This document shows, piece by piece, positions 36,306 through 45,994 of a DNA stretch of 64,000 nt (its first letter is position 1; the number at the start of each line of letters is the position of its first letter). Source of the DNA: Psychromonas aquimarina ATCC BAA-1526 (GTDB taxonomy: Bacteria > Pseudomonadota > Gammaproteobacteria > Enterobacterales > Psychromonadaceae); assembly GCF_000428725.1 (NCBI RefSeq), contig NZ_KE386793.1:110293-174292 (forward strand). Direction: 5' to 3'. Position numbers and translations under genes: made by a program. A model generated the notes under the pieces. It searched no databases and had not been told where the DNA came from. It was given only the letters and a program-made list of their open reading frames with translations.

Positions 36306-37940
36306 ATGGATATGTTAAATAGATTTTCTATTAGCTCAAGGTTAGCTTTAATTGCCGTAATTACCCTGCTGGGTGTGTTATTAGTTACCGGGCAGTCATT
36401 ATTAGAAATTAATGATGGTTTGTTAGCGGCTAAATCAAAACAGACCCAGAATATGGTGGATGCTGCACATGCTGTTATGAACGGCTATCATAAGCAGTTC
36501 AAAAATGGCGAGTTGAGTGAAGATGACGCCAAGGCTTTAGCTTTAAATGCAGTTAAAACGATGCGTTACGATAACGGCAACTACTTTTGGGTTAATGATT
36601 ATTCACCAACGATTATTATGCACCCGGTTAAGCCGCAGCTTGCCGGCAGAGATTTATCGGGTGTTAAAGACACTAACGGAAAACATTTATACCTGGAATT
36701 TGTGAGAGTGGCTAAAGAGAGCGGCTCAGGTCATGTTGACTATTTATGGGAAAAACCAGGTGCCGACGATCCCTTAGAAAAAATATCCTATGTCAAAGCT
36801 TTTAAGCCGTGGGGATGGATCATAGGGACCGGCATATATGTTGATGATGTCAGGGACTCTACCTGGCAGCTTGCCGCCGATTTAGCTGTTTATGTGATAC
36901 TGATTATTCTGTTTTTACTCGCAGGTTTATTTTTTATTGCCAAAAGTATTGTGGTACCGATCCGTTCAACGACTTCTGTACTGGAAGACTTATCAAAAGG
37001 AGAGGGAGATTTAACAGTACGCCTACCTGTTAATGGAGAAGATGAAGTTGCTAAACTTTCTTCCTCATTTAATGAGTTTGTAGAAAAAATTCATAATATT
37101 ATTGTTTCTGTACAAAAATCTTCTGCAGAGGTGGAAATATCCGCATCTGAACTTCTGTCTAAATCTATGGAATCAGTCGCAAGTACCGAGCAGCAGAATG
37201 CTGAAACTGCGCAGATAGCCACGGCTTCTAATGAGATGGTGAGTACTATTAATGAGATAGCACATAGCGCATCAACAGCTGCCGGACTAGCACAGGGAGC
37301 AAACAGTGAGGCGCTTGAAGGTAAAAAAGTAGTTACTGAATCTGCCAGTTCTGTGGAAAACCTGTCTACTGAAATTCAGTCTGCGAGTGCTGTGATTATA
37401 GAGCTGGACTCTGAGTGTAATTCTATTGATTCGGTATTATCTGTGATTAAAGGCATTGCAGAGCAGACAAATTTACTGGCATTAAATGCAGCCATTGAAG
37501 CCGCCCGCGCCGGCGAGCAGGGCAGGGGGTTTGCTGTTGTTGCTGATGAAGTAAGGACCTTAGCAGGACGTACACAGGGCGCAACTCTGGAGATAAATGG
37601 AATCATCGAACAGCTGCAGAATAAAGCACAAGAGGCGGTAAGTGCCATTGAAACGAGCGGCTCTATTGCTGTTATTGCAGTAGAGCAGGCTACAAAAGCA
37701 AGTGATTCTCTTGATGCTATCGCTGATTCTGTTAATTCCATTTCTGATGCCAATGATCATATTGCAACGGCTGCCGAAGAGCAGTCTGCAGTGACTAGAG
37801 AGATTGATGAAAGGGTTGTTGTTATTGCAGATTTAGCCAATGCCACCAATGAAATTGCATCTGATATTAACAGCGGTAGTGATACGCTGAAAAAATTAGG
37901 TCAAAATGTAAGCGAACTAATGGCAACTTTTAAAGTTTAA
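36306..37940 (+). CDS. Methyl-accepting chemotaxis protein, single-Cache sensor
   Basis: A 544-aa chemoreceptor: membrane segment about 12-34, periplasmic single Cache domain about 35-190 ([35 protein letters not shown]), membrane segment about 192-212, HAMP and the signalling domain with the tip sequence [20 protein letters not shown]. sCache_2 domains usually bind small organic acids. No C-terminal CheR-docking pentapeptide is present (ends ATFKV). It is a single-gene unit with its own terminator. Confidence 0.93.
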   Translation: MDMLNRFSISSRLALIAVITLLGVLLVTGQSLLEINDGLLAAKSKQTQNMVDAAHAVMNGYHKQFKNGELSEDDAKALALNAVKTMRYDNGNYFWVNDYSPTIIMHPVKPQLAGRDLSGVKDTNGKHLYLEFVRVAKESGSGHVDYLWEKPGADDPLEKISYVKAFKPWGWIIGTGIYVDDVRDSTWQLAADLAVYVILIILFLLAGLFFIAKSIVVPIRSTTSVLEDLSKGEGDLTVRLPVNGEDEVAKLSSSFNEFVEKIHNIIVSVQKSSAEVEISASELLSKSMESVASTEQQNAETAQIATASNEMVSTINEIAHSASTAAGLAQGANSEALEGKKVVTESASSVENLSTEIQSASAVIIELDSECNSIDSVLSVIKGIAEQTNLLALNAAIEAARAGEQGRGFAVVADEVRTLAGRTQGATLEINGIIEQLQNKAQEAVSAIETSGSIAVIAVEQATKASDSLDAIADSVNSISDANDHIATAAEEQSAVTREIDERVVVIADLANATNEIASDINSGSDTLKKLGQNVSELMATFKV

Positions 37941-37949
37941 TGTTTTATT

Positions 37950-37983
37950 ACGATGCGTCGGAAATTCGATTCCGGCGCATCGT
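37950..37983 (+). terminator. Terminator hairpin after the chemoreceptor gene
   Basis: A 14-bp stem with one G-U pair (37950-37963 with 37970-37983, 6-nt loop) followed by TGTTTTC. Confidence 0.78.
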
Positions 37984-38091
37984 TGTTTTCCCTGCACGTT
38001 AAATAAGCAAAGCACTATTTGCAGTTAAGATCCCAAAGTTAAAATAAAAAAATCAGCATAACTTGCCAGATTTTAAAATATGTCTCATTTT

Positions 38092-38164
38092 ATACTCATG
38101 TTGTGTCTTGCGCTGCCAGCCTGTTTAATGCCTGACAAAGCATTTTGAGGCGGCATGGGTATAT
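38092..38164. repeat. Half copy of the MITE-like element found at 62721-62983
   Basis: Read on the minus strand from 38164, the sequence begins ATATACCCATGCCGCCTCAA and continues ATGCTTTGTCAGGC, then GCGCAAGACACAACATGAG. This matches the left arm of the element at 62721 over about 70 bp with a few differences. The second arm is missing, so it is a solo or decayed copy. It lies upstream of the PilZ gene. Confidence 0.8.
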
Positions 38165-38223
38165 AGTCAGCTTTCGTTTGCTATTTTATTATATAAAGTC
38201 TGCAGCTTTATTTTGGAGGTAAT

Positions 38224-38514
38224 GTGTTAACAGGTCATGATGATAGACGTGAATTCCGCCGTATGGCAATTGAAACTGGTGTAAAAATATTAAAAGGAAC
38301 TTTTGAGCTGCAGGGGATTTGTAAAGATCTTAGCAGTACCGGCATGTCTATACAATTATCAGATCTGTGTTTAAAAGCTGGTGATGAAGTTGAAGTACAG
38401 CTTGGGACTGATGATCTTCGTTTTCCTCCTTTAAATGCAGAAGCCAAGGTGCTTAGAATCAGCGAAGAGGGAGATGTTTTTACTGCTGCTGTTGAATTTA
38501 CTGTTATTAAATAA
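38224..38514 (+). CDS. PilZ-domain c-di-GMP-binding protein
   Basis: A single PilZ domain of 96 aa. The c-di-GMP-binding residues are present: the arginine motif RREFR (8-12) and DLSSTG (D35, S37, G40). Translation starts at a GTG (38224) five bases after GGAGG; the overlapping ATG leads at once to a stop. With no other domain, it would act through a partner protein after binding c-di-GMP. It is transcribed alone between two terminators. Confidence 0.9.
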   Translation: MLTGHDDRREFRRMAIETGVKILKGTFELQGICKDLSSTGMSIQLSDLCLKAGDEVEVQLGTDDLRFPPLNAEAKVLRISEEGDVFTAAVEFTVIK

Positions 38515-38521
38515 AATATAT

Positions 38522-38560
38522 AAAGATTAATACCGGGCAAGCTCAGTATTAATCTTTTTA
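38522..38560 (+). terminator. Intrinsic terminator of the PilZ gene
   Basis: A 12-bp stem AAAGATTAATAC/GTATTAATCTTT (38522-38533 with 38546-38557) followed by TTA. Confidence 0.75.
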
Positions 38561-38629
38561 TCTACGCTGATATTTATCCTGCCGCCGCCCTGTTATTTAT
38601 TCTAATCATAAAAAGTATTTTACATTCCT

Positions 38630-38737
38630 ATGGTTAGCGGTTTATATGCAATCTCGTTATTATCTTATATTTTACTGAGTTTATTTCTGCAGCGGATTAT
38701 AGAGTATCCGAAACGTGGTTTTCAAATTGCTCAATAG
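38630..38737 (+). pseudogene. 35-codon frame resembling the end of an acyltransferase-3 protein; possible remnant
   Basis: The frame reads MVSGLYAISLLSYILLSLFL, then a charged tail with IIEYPKRG. The hydrophobic stretch followed by R-x-I-E-x-P resembles the last membrane helix and tail of OafA-type acyltransferases. There is no good ribosome-binding site. It may be a leftover of a deleted gene; the rest of 38560-38918 shows nothing recognisable. Confidence 0.2.
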
Positions 38738-38918
38738 ATAGCAGAGGATGTCTGCAAAGCATATCAAAAGATGCTTAGCTGGGGCTTTACAGAATATCTT
38801 ATCGAACCATAAATCTGTATGAAATAAAAAATATTTTTATAAAAAACAGGATTAACGCTCGCGATGGACAAACATAGGCTAAAATTATAGTGGGACGGGA
38901 AGATGTAAGGAGGATATT

Positions 38919-39104
38919 ATGATATTTCATAATAAAGCAGGTCAGGCGATGAACCTTGCTGATAATTTAACAATCAAAGAGTTATTGGAAATGGGTGTTG
39001 AGATTACCATTTCAGAAAAAGTCGATCCTATGCATGAATTATGGTTAGCTGATGAGCTAAAAGAAGACCCTGTAGAAGCTAAACATGGTAAACATGTCCA
39101 CTAA
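38919..39104 (+). CDS. Small hypothetical protein, 61 aa
   Basis: I do not recognise a family. The ATG follows AAGGAGG at ideal spacing and a terminator stands five bases after the stop, so it is very likely a real, well-translated gene. The protein is soluble and acidic in the middle (TIKELLEMGVEITISEKVDP, HELWLADELKEDP), with a histidine/lysine-rich tail ending KHGKHVH that might bind metal. A second ATG at codon 11 has a weaker site. Confidence 0.65.
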   Translation: MIFHNKAGQAMNLADNLTIKELLEMGVEITISEKVDPMHELWLADELKEDPVEAKHGKHVH

Positions 39105-39108
39105 AGGA

Positions 39109-39138
39109 AATCCCTCAGTTGTTACTGGGGGATTTTTG
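39109..39138 (+). terminator. Intrinsic terminator of the 61-aa gene
   Basis: AAATCCCTCAGT/ACTGGGGGATTT (one G-U pair, loop TGTT) followed by TT. Confidence 0.85.
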
Positions 39139-39224
39139 TACTGTTAACCCTTGCTGAATATATTGAATATTATCTGTTTAAAGATTACTCTGTTTATCTT
39201 GTCATTTGATTATGAAGGATTAAT

Positions 39225-39791
39225 ATGAAAATCTATGGTAGTTTCACCTCTCCCTTTGTACGCCACTGTCGCATCGTATTATTAGAAACGAATTTAAGCT
39301 GTGAGTTTGTTGAAACAGATGCGCAGCAAAGCGCACAATTATCACCTACCAAGAAAGTCCCTCTATTAATTGACGGCGATCTGACCCTGACGGATTCAAG
39401 TTCAATTCTTAAATACCTTAGAGAAAAAGCCGGATTTAGTTACCTTGCGGACATTAAAGACTTTGAATTGTTTAATATGATCAATACAGTGATGGATGCC
39501 TGCGTAAATATTTTCTTCTTAGAAAAGATGGATAATATTGGTTTAAATGACAGTAAGTACTTACAACGTCAAAACAGCCGTGTTTTGTCCGGTCTACAGG
39601 AATTAAACAGTGCTGTATCAGTAGGTAAATTACCACTTACAGACGGGGAAATCCGCCTTGCTTGTTTTCTTGACTGGGGGCTGTACCGTAAACGTATTGA
39701 TTTATCTGAACTGGACAATCTTCAGCGCTTACTTGAACTGGCCGGAACTGATGAAATATTTAAACAGACAGCACCGCCGCTTAATCTTTAA
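39225..39791 (+). CDS. Glutathione S-transferase family protein
   Basis: A 188-aa protein with the thioredoxin-like N-terminal domain of GSTs (MKIYGSFTSPFVRHCRIVLL, KKVPLLIDGDLTLTDSSSIL with the conserved cis-proline and SS) and a helical C-terminal domain. The C-terminal part is short. The substrate is unknown; it could be a detoxifying enzyme or a non-catalytic paralogue. It faces the convergent PPTase gene with 11 bp between the stops. Confidence 0.85.
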   Translation: MKIYGSFTSPFVRHCRIVLLETNLSCEFVETDAQQSAQLSPTKKVPLLIDGDLTLTDSSSILKYLREKAGFSYLADIKDFELFNMINTVMDACVNIFFLEKMDNIGLNDSKYLQRQNSRVLSGLQELNSAVSVGKLPLTDGEIRLACFLDWGLYRKRIDLSELDNLQRLLELAGTDEIFKQTAPPLNL

Positions 39792-39802
39792 ATCAGCAGA
39801 AC

Positions 39803-40621
39803 TTAACCGGCTGGATTTATTCTGCTGCTTCGTCCAACCTGAAATTCAGGTAAACAGTCTTCACCTTGAAAATGAGTTAACTGAAACTGTTTACTCTTGC
39901 TTCCACTGTTAATACATACTGCAACACAATGTTTTTGATCTGGGTAAGTTAAGCAGCTGTACCAGTCTTTTTCATTTTTAATCGGACTTTTCTGTGAAAA
40001 TGACAGGGAGATATTACTGTTAAGTTTTCCTGTTTCAGGAGCAGTGATCTTAAAGCTGAAAGTGTCTAAGCCTTGACTGATACCAAGCCCGGTTGCTTTA
40101 ACGAATGCTTCTTTTAATGTCCAGTATTCAAAAAAACGTCTGCGCTGCAGTGCGGGCGCAAGGTCTTTTAAACTTTGATACTCTTCAGCTGAAAAGTAAC
40201 GTTTAGCAATGGCTTCAACACTTATCCTGCGTGACAGATTCTCAACATCGCAGCCGATATCATGTCCCAGGCATACAGAGCAAACCAGTAGGTCATCGTT
40301 ATGACTGAGGTTAAAACGCAGTGCAGGCGTAGTATTGTTTAATTCGGGTTTACCATGTTCAGAAATAGTGAATGACCAGTCTTGAGGTTTTATTTCTGCG
40401 TACTGAGATAAAACAAAACGTACAAAAGCACGTGTGATCAGGGCGTTATGCTGTGCTTTCGGGGAGCGGTAACGCTGTACTTTTTCAATTTCAGACTGAG
40501 TCAGTACACTTTTTAAAGATTTTAATACTGTTAGATCAGTTATTTTCTGAGGTTGAATTCTCCACAAGTGGATATCGCCGCTTAATAAGGTTTTATTCGC
40601 AGAAGGGCTGTTAAAAGGCAA
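39803..40621 (-). CDS. 4'-phosphopantetheinyl transferase (Sfp type)
   Basis: It moves the phosphopantetheine arm from CoA to carrier proteins. The 272-aa protein has the magnesium-binding motif IGCDVENLSRR and the second signature FFEYWTLKEAFVKATGLGI, plus LRFNLSHNDDLLVCSV. The length of about 230-270 aa fits Sfp-type enzymes, not AcpS. The start is probably the TTG at 40621, with GGAAG just upstream. No synthase cluster (NRPS, PKS or PUFA) is nearby, so its carrier protein must be encoded elsewhere. Confidence 0.88.
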   Translation of the reverse strand: MPFNSPSANKTLLSGDIHLWRIQPQKITDLTVLKSLKSVLTQSEIEKVQRYRSPKAQHNALITRAFVRFVLSQYAEIKPQDWSFTISEHGKPELNNTTPALRFNLSHNDDLLVCSVCLGHDIGCDVENLSRRISVEAIAKRYFSAEEYQSLKDLAPALQRRRFFEYWTLKEAFVKATGLGISQGLDTFSFKITAPETGKLNSNISLSFSQKSPIKNEKDWYSCLTYPDQKHCVAVCINSGSKSKQFQLTHFQGEDCLPEFQVGRSSRINPAG

Positions 40622-40678
40622 AATTCTTCCAGTGCTATGTTAAAAGGAGATCTGCATATTAGCAGGGAAAGCCGGATC

Positions 40679-40707
40679 AAAAAAGGGATAGTCAGGCTAT
40701 CCCTTTT
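40679..40707 (-). terminator. Intrinsic terminator of the following minus-strand gene
   Basis: An 11-bp stem AAAAGGGATAG/CTATCCCTTTT with a 5-nt loop, flanked by A/T runs on both sides, so it may work in both directions. Confidence 0.88.
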
Positions 40708-40725
40708 GTACTGCATAAAATTAAT

Positions 40726-41028
40726 TTATTTTGCAGTATCGTGGATTTTAAATGCATTGATTTTTTTATTTATTTCACGGCGCTCTTTGGAAAGTTCAGC
40801 ACCTTTGATGATGTGATCATCCACGCGGTCTTCGTAATCAGACTGCATGTTTCTGATAATATTTACGATATCTTCTTGTTTCATGTTCGGCGTAATGTAG
40901 TCAACCAGGTTAGCCAGCAGATCAACACGTTTGCGGTTATCACGAACTTTTTGGTCGTTATCAAGAATTTCACGTTTTAGTTTATTTTTACGGCGAGTGT
41001 TTTTCACCAATTCAAGCACGTTACCCAT
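40726..41028 (-). CDS. Conserved hypothetical coiled-coil protein, about 100 aa
   Basis: No function is recognised. The protein starts [20 protein letters not shown] and is almost all helical and highly charged, with a coiled coil over most of its length ([40 protein letters not shown]). It has no membrane segment. I chose the ATG at 41028, with AAAGG upstream, over a GTG at 41037. Similar proteins occur in Vibrio and relatives as far as I recall. It is transcribed alone and ends in a strong terminator. Confidence 0.7.
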   Translation of the reverse strand: MGNVLELVKNTRRKNKLKREILDNDQKVRDNRKRVDLLANLVDYITPNMKQEDIVNIIRNMQSDYEDRVDDHIIKGAELSKERREINKKINAFKIHDTAK

Positions 41029-41167
41029 TAAGTACACCTTTTATTTTATTATTCAAAGTATTTTAACATCGATGACGGAGTTGTTACCGTTATGAAATCA
41101 ATAAAACTCTTCTTTCATTTACAGACATTATACCTATTGTAACAGGCAAGCGCATAGTTATTTTTAA

Positions 41168-41821
41168 TTAAAGTTCTTTGAGGATTGTTTCAATAACGTC
41201 TTGAAGCGTCTCTGATTCTTGTGCGCCGGAAAGTAAGTATTGCTTATTAAAGATAAAGGCGGGTACTGCACGAACTTCATTCTGCTGCCAGAAATTTTGT
41301 TCATTACGTACGTTTTGTGCAAAACATTGAGACTGTAAAATTTTTTCTGCATCTGCTCTATTCAGTCCAATTTGTTCGGCAGCCTCAAGCAGTACATTTA
41401 TATTACTGAGATCCTGCTGCCTTGTGAAATAGGCATCAAATAGTGCCAGTTTGAGTTCTGTCTGCTTGTTTTGAATTTTTGCCCAGTACAATAACTGATG
41501 AGCAAGAAAGGTATTAACAATGCGCGAATCTTTGTGATAACAAAACTCAAAACCTAATCTATTGCCGATTTCAGTAATGTACTGACGATTTTGTATATTC
41601 TGCTCTTTGCTGACGCCGTATTTCTCCTGAAGGTGGTAGTTTAAATTCTGCCCTTCAGGAGGCATCTCAGGGTTCAGCTCGAAAGGCTGCCAGTATACGT
41701 TGAAGTGCGCTTTCCCTGCCATATTAAGCATTGCCTGTTCTAATTTTTTGTAACCAATAATACACCAGGGGCACATCACGTCCGATATGATATCAATGCG
41801 AATGAGTGGAAGCTGTGACAT
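41168..41821 (-). CDS. DsbA-family oxidoreductase (FrnE-like)
   Basis: A cytoplasmic thioredoxin-fold protein of 217 aa with the redox motif CPWC in IISDVMCPWCIIGYKKL, no signal peptide, the helical insert and the late VRAVPAFIFNKQYLLSGAQ with the cis-proline. This fits the FrnE/HCCA isomerase branch of the DsbA family. It may rearrange disulfides in the cytoplasm; its substrate is unknown. Confidence 0.9.
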   Translation of the reverse strand: MSQLPLIRIDIISDVMCPWCIIGYKKLEQAMLNMAGKAHFNVYWQPFELNPEMPPEGQNLNYHLQEKYGVSKEQNIQNRQYITEIGNRLGFEFCYHKDSRIVNTFLAHQLLYWAKIQNKQTELKLALFDAYFTRQQDLSNINVLLEAAEQIGLNRADAEKILQSQCFAQNVRNEQNFWQQNEVRAVPAFIFNKQYLLSGAQESETLQDVIETILKEL

Positions 41822-42369
41822 ATTTTTTCTCTTTACATACTGCAGTAATATCTGCGTGACTCATATAATTTTAGCATGTAATTACATAATGCTGATTTTT
41901 TAGCCGCAGGCAGATCAAAAAATTTGATTTTGGGGAGTAACAGTCTGCTCTTAGCTTGAACGCCAGCGTAAAGTTTTTAATCTATGCCGGCATGTCCGGC
42001 AGGAAATTTTAGACATCACTGCATTTCTGCATGTAAAGTTTTGGTCACAAATATATAGTGCTAAAGCAGTTGAACTGCCTCTGCGAATTCACAAACAAAA
42101 TAACGCCATAAGTTCTATTCCGGCGGACAATAATACAAATCTGTTTATCCAGTCACGCTTTGTAAGAATAGAAATGCAATCTGTTGAATTGAGCTCATTT
42201 TGCCTATATTGTGACTGCAATTTTATTGTTTTTATAATTTCTGCACAGGCAGGCTCTATTTGATGCGGAATTTTTAAAGCAAGGGGATATCGGCTTTATA
42301 AATTATAGTGACCGAGCATTATAAGTCATTGGATGATCTGTTGCCCTGTCATATAACGGGAGTGTAGAA
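41822..42369. other. Intergenic region between divergent genes
   Basis: About 550 bp with a small GCAGTT/AACTGC hairpin near 42066. No gene with a ribosome-binding site, no tRNA and no repeat were recognised. It must hold the promoters of the DsbA-family and GNAT genes. Confidence 0.4.
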
Positions 42370-42786
42370 ATGAAAATTGAATACAGGGTAAATAAAGCAG
42401 TTTCAGAAAAACAATTTGTTGATTTGTTAGATAATACTTCACTGGCAGAACGCAGGCCTGTTGGTAATTCTAAATACATTGCCGGCATGTTAAAGAACTC
42501 GAACTTAATAATTTCGGCCTGGGTGGAAGAGGAGCTGATTGGTATCGCACGGGCTATGACTGATTTTTATTACTGCTGTTACATATCAGATCTTGCTGTA
42601 CATGAAAAAGCGCAGGATAGCGGCGTTGGTAAAGAACTGCTGCAGTTAACCACACAGCAGATTAATAAAGACTGTAAACTTATCTTATTGTCAGTCCCTC
42701 AGACGGAGGATTTTTATCCTCATATGGGATTTGAAGTCCATGACCGCGCCTGGGTTTTATCTTCAGCAAAGCAGCTGAGAAACTAA
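42370..42786 (+). CDS. GNAT-family N-acetyltransferase
   Basis: A 138-aa acetyltransferase fold: LIISAWVEEELIGIARAMTD, the central strand YISDLAVHEKAQDSGVGKELL with the acetyl-CoA loop (Q-x-x-G-V-G), and LILLSVPQTEDFYPHMGFE near the end. The acceptor substrate cannot be deduced. The ATG has GGGAG upstream. Confidence 0.87.
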   Translation: MKIEYRVNKAVSEKQFVDLLDNTSLAERRPVGNSKYIAGMLKNSNLIISAWVEEELIGIARAMTDFYYCCYISDLAVHEKAQDSGVGKELLQLTTQQINKDCKLILLSVPQTEDFYPHMGFEVHDRAWVLSSAKQLRN

Positions 42787-42807
42787 CCCGGCAAGTGTTT
42801 TGATAAA

Positions 42808-42836
42808 CGAATTAATAAACCCGGCTTATTAATTCG
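42808..42836. terminator. Bidirectional hairpin between convergent genes
   Basis: An 11-bp perfect stem CGAATTAATAA/TTATTAATTCG with a 7-nt loop, ending one base before the methyltransferase stop codon. Adjacent U-runs are short. Confidence 0.5.
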
Positions 42837-42837
42837 T

Positions 42838-43350
42838 CTATCTGCTTTTTACTTTTACTTTATTGTTATTATCTCTGCTTTGACGAATTAAAGCGTTATC
42901 GGTTACATGTGCTGCTGATTTTAACAGTCTGTCGTATAATACCACGTTGACTGCGGCTGCCAGGTTCATACAGCCGATTGTTGGAATATAAACAACAGCA
43001 TCAGCCTGATTGATAAGCTTCTGACTAATGGTACCGTCCTCAGGGCCGAACAGGTAAAAAGCATTATCCGGGTGCTCAAATGCAGGTAAGGGGACAGCTC
43101 CTTCAACAAGATCAACGCATACGACTTTAATATCATCGCTTTTACTTTCGAGCAGATTTTCCACTCCTATTAACGGCACCCTAGAGCTGATTTTTTTAGT
43201 ATCAGTATTGAGTTTAACGGCGCGATCATAACGCTCTCCGGTATAGAATACCTTATCAGCCGCATAACAGCCGGCCGCCCGCATTACTGCGCCTACATTT
43301 GTTGCGCTTTTAGGATTAAGCAGCCCGATATGTACTTTTTTTTCTGGCAT
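42838..43350 (-). CDS. TrmH-family (SPOUT) RNA methyltransferase
   Basis: A 170-aa protein with the three SpoU motifs: LLNPKSATNVGAVMRAAGCY (motif 1 with N and R), YLFGPEDGTIS (motif 2) and IPTIGCMNLAAAVNVVLYDR (motif 3). It would transfer a methyl group from SAM to a ribose 2'-hydroxyl in tRNA or rRNA. It is close in size to TrmL but differs in detail, so the exact target is not assigned. Confidence 0.87.
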   Translation of the reverse strand: MPEKKVHIGLLNPKSATNVGAVMRAAGCYAADKVFYTGERYDRAVKLNTDTKKISSRVPLIGVENLLESKSDDIKVVCVDLVEGAVPLPAFEHPDNAFYLFGPEDGTISQKLINQADAVVYIPTIGCMNLAAAVNVVLYDRLLKSAAHVTDNALIRQSRDNNNKVKVKSR

Positions 43351-43425
43351 TGATTACTTCTGTGTTTATTGTTGAGCATGAATATATCGACAATCTACCT
43401 GAAGATGCAGGGGGCAGCAAGCTGT

Positions 43426-43453
43426 GAAAAACAAACCCGGTTTATTGCCGGGT
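43426..43453 (-). terminator. Intrinsic terminator of the dCache chemoreceptor gene
   Basis: On the minus strand ACCCGG-N7-CCGGGT is followed by TTGTTTTT. Confidence 0.8.
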
Positions 43454-43510
43454 CTGTTTGTTCAAATTCCTGAACGCCCTGAATTGGTTAATTCAGAGCG
43501 GGATAGATTA

Positions 43511-45397
43511 TTAAATAACAAATTGATCCACGTCTTTAATAATCTGGGTACCGATAGCAGATAATTGTTCGCTGGTTTTTACGGTTTCATTAGCGGCTTC
43601 ATTGGTTACTTCTGTTGCATCGGAGATATTGGTGACATTACGGGCAATCTCTTCGGTTACATTAGTCTGCTCTTCTGACGCGGTGGCAATCTGAATATTC
43701 ATTTCCGAAATGCGTGAGACTGACTCAGAAATTCGGCTAAGTGACTGACCTGCTTCACCGGCTTTCTGTACGCTGATATCACTTGTTTCACGGCTTTTCT
43801 TCATGGAATCAACGGCGCGCGCCGCACCGTTTTGTAAACTGGCAATCTTGGCATTTATCTCTTCGGTGCTGTCTTGTGTTTTACCGGCAAGGTTGCGTAC
43901 TTCATCGGCAACCACTGCAAAACCGCGCCCCTGTTCGCCGGCTCTAGCGGCTTCTATAGCCGCGTTTAAAGCAAGAAGATTAGTCTGATCTGCTATGCCT
44001 TTAATAACGTCTAATACGGTGCTGATATCTGTCACTTCAACTTCCAGTTCAGCAATTACCTGCTCAGCTTCACCAAGGTTATCCGCAAGCCCTTGAATGG
44101 AAGAGATTGCTTCATCAACCACACGGTTAATCACCTGACCTTCACTGTCTGCGTCCTGGGCCGCTTCCGCCGCTCCCTGAGCATTAACCGCAATCTGACC
44201 GGCCGCTGCCGACATTTCGGCTACAGCCGTTGCAACCTGCTCTGTTTCCTGACGCTGCCTGCCCATTTCATATTTACTCTGGCTGGAAATGTCGTTCATC
44301 TGCGAGGCTATTACTGTCATTTCACCGGACTGACTTTTAAAGACTTTCATCATATTATGTATATTTGCGACAAAGGTATTAAAGTGCTCTGCTAATTTGC
44401 CAATTTCATCATTGCTTTTAATATCAAGACGTTTAGTCAGATCGCCGTTACCTTCGGCGATATCGCGCATGGCAGACTGTAAACCGTGCAGTGGTTTGGT
44501 CAGCTGTACTAATAATAAGCTAAGTAAAACAACTGCAATTAATACAGAGACAGGGGTTAATAATAAAGAAAGGTTGCGGATCTCATCCATTGAGGAAAAG
44601 GCTTGTGCTTTATCAATCTCGACGGCTAGATACCAGTTTACAGAGGGAACGCCTTTAATCGGGAAAAAACCAACCAGCTGAATACCTGTACTTGCTTCTA
44701 CCTCAACTAATTCCGACTGAATTTTAATATTTTTATTCGGGTAAACTTCACTAATGTTTTTATCACCGAGAGTTTTGTCTTTATGAACTAAAACTTTTCC
44801 ATCACCGTCAATAAGATATACATGACCAGTTCCGGAAAAATCAACCAGCCCGAGTGTATTTACAATATAATCCAGAGATAAATCTCCGGCGGCCACACCT
44901 GAAAAGCTGCCGTTTATTTTAATAGGCGCAGTTGCTGAAATTAACAGAGAACCTGATGTTGCATCAATGTAAGGAGCCGTGAAAGAAGCTGAGCCGAGTT
45001 GTTTCGTTTTGGTGTACCAGGGGCGAATACGGGGATCATAATCAGCTGGTAGTTTTTCATCGGGATTATCCATCACCATAGTACCGGCCTCATCGGCAAC
45101 ATATACATAGATAAAATTACCCGCCGTTTTAATCATGGATAACTTGGAACGGTCCATGGTTGAACTGATTTCCGTGGTACCTTCCGCAACAGCTTGAGTT
45201 GTCAGCAGCTTATCATTAAGCCAGTTAGCGATATTAGTTGAGGCGGTCTGCGCTGTTTCTTCAAGGTTACTCTGCAGGTTATTACGAGTGTGTTTCATCA
45301 CCACCGCGTAGTTAATTACTGCTAATATAATTAACGCTGCAGCGAGGATGACACCCGACGCAAGAATAATCTTGCGGGAAAATCCTAAATTATTCAT
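43511..45397 (-). CDS. Methyl-accepting chemotaxis protein, double-Cache sensor
   Basis: A 628-aa chemoreceptor: membrane segment about 9-30, dCache-type periplasmic sensor about 35-275 ([55 protein letters not shown]), second membrane segment about 280-303, HAMP, and a signalling domain with [20 protein letters not shown]. dCache_1 receptors often bind amino acids or related molecules. The C-terminus (DVDQFVI) lacks a docking pentapeptide. It is transcribed alone. Confidence 0.93.
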   Translation of the reverse strand: MNNLGFSRKIILASGVILAAALIILAVINYAVVMKHTRNNLQSNLEETAQTASTNIANWLNDKLLTTQAVAEGTTEISSTMDRSKLSMIKTAGNFIYVYVADEAGTMVMDNPDEKLPADYDPRIRPWYTKTKQLGSASFTAPYIDATSGSLLISATAPIKINGSFSGVAAGDLSLDYIVNTLGLVDFSGTGHVYLIDGDGKVLVHKDKTLGDKNISEVYPNKNIKIQSELVEVEASTGIQLVGFFPIKGVPSVNWYLAVEIDKAQAFSSMDEIRNLSLLLTPVSVLIAVVLLSLLLVQLTKPLHGLQSAMRDIAEGNGDLTKRLDIKSNDEIGKLAEHFNTFVANIHNMMKVFKSQSGEMTVIASQMNDISSQSKYEMGRQRQETEQVATAVAEMSAAAGQIAVNAQGAAEAAQDADSEGQVINRVVDEAISSIQGLADNLGEAEQVIAELEVEVTDISTVLDVIKGIADQTNLLALNAAIEAARAGEQGRGFAVVADEVRNLAGKTQDSTEEINAKIASLQNGAARAVDSMKKSRETSDISVQKAGEAGQSLSRISESVSRISEMNIQIATASEEQTNVTEEIARNVTNISDATEVTNEAANETVKTSEQLSAIGTQIIKDVDQFVI

Positions 45398-45994
45398 AAA
45401 ATCCCTTTATATTTGTAAGTTAAATCCATTTCTATAACTTGTAAAAGTATTAATTTATTATAGACGTAAAGCTGTTATTAGGCATTGTAGAGCTGTTTTT
45501 ATTAATCAATGACTTAAAGGCGTTAATCAATAAATGTCAGCCTGACAGATACTCTAAAACCTAGCGGCTCTTGGGTAAAGTGCTCTAACATTAATTTTAT
45601 ATAATATATTCAGGTAGTTACATTGAAAGTGCCGCTGTATTAGTGTCTCTCCGCCATATTCTCTGTATTAATGTCACAGCTTGTTTAAATAAAAGCTGTA
45701 AATCAGCGCAATAATTGGCGAGACCGGAGCCGCGGTATTAGAATTTAAAGCAATAATCTGCATTTCCGACTCATTATGGGAAATACCATTCTGGATAAGT
45801 AAGTGGTCAATTCAGGTGTAGGAAAAATTAATCATACCAAGGCATGGGCTGCTGTAAGTGGTTGTTTCCTTTGTAAAACTTATAACGCAGAGATGGTTTA
45901 TTTTAACCAGCATAAAAGATCAGATATATATCTAGAATGGTATAACTCTCTTCCGGCTGTTTATTACTGTGTAGTATCAATTAGGGCAAATGCA

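Noticed and set aside
45803-45994. N-terminal extension of the HDOD-GAF protein
   Set aside because: The added 64 residues are unusual in composition, have no good ribosome-binding site, and the HDOD fold begins after the ATG at 45995.
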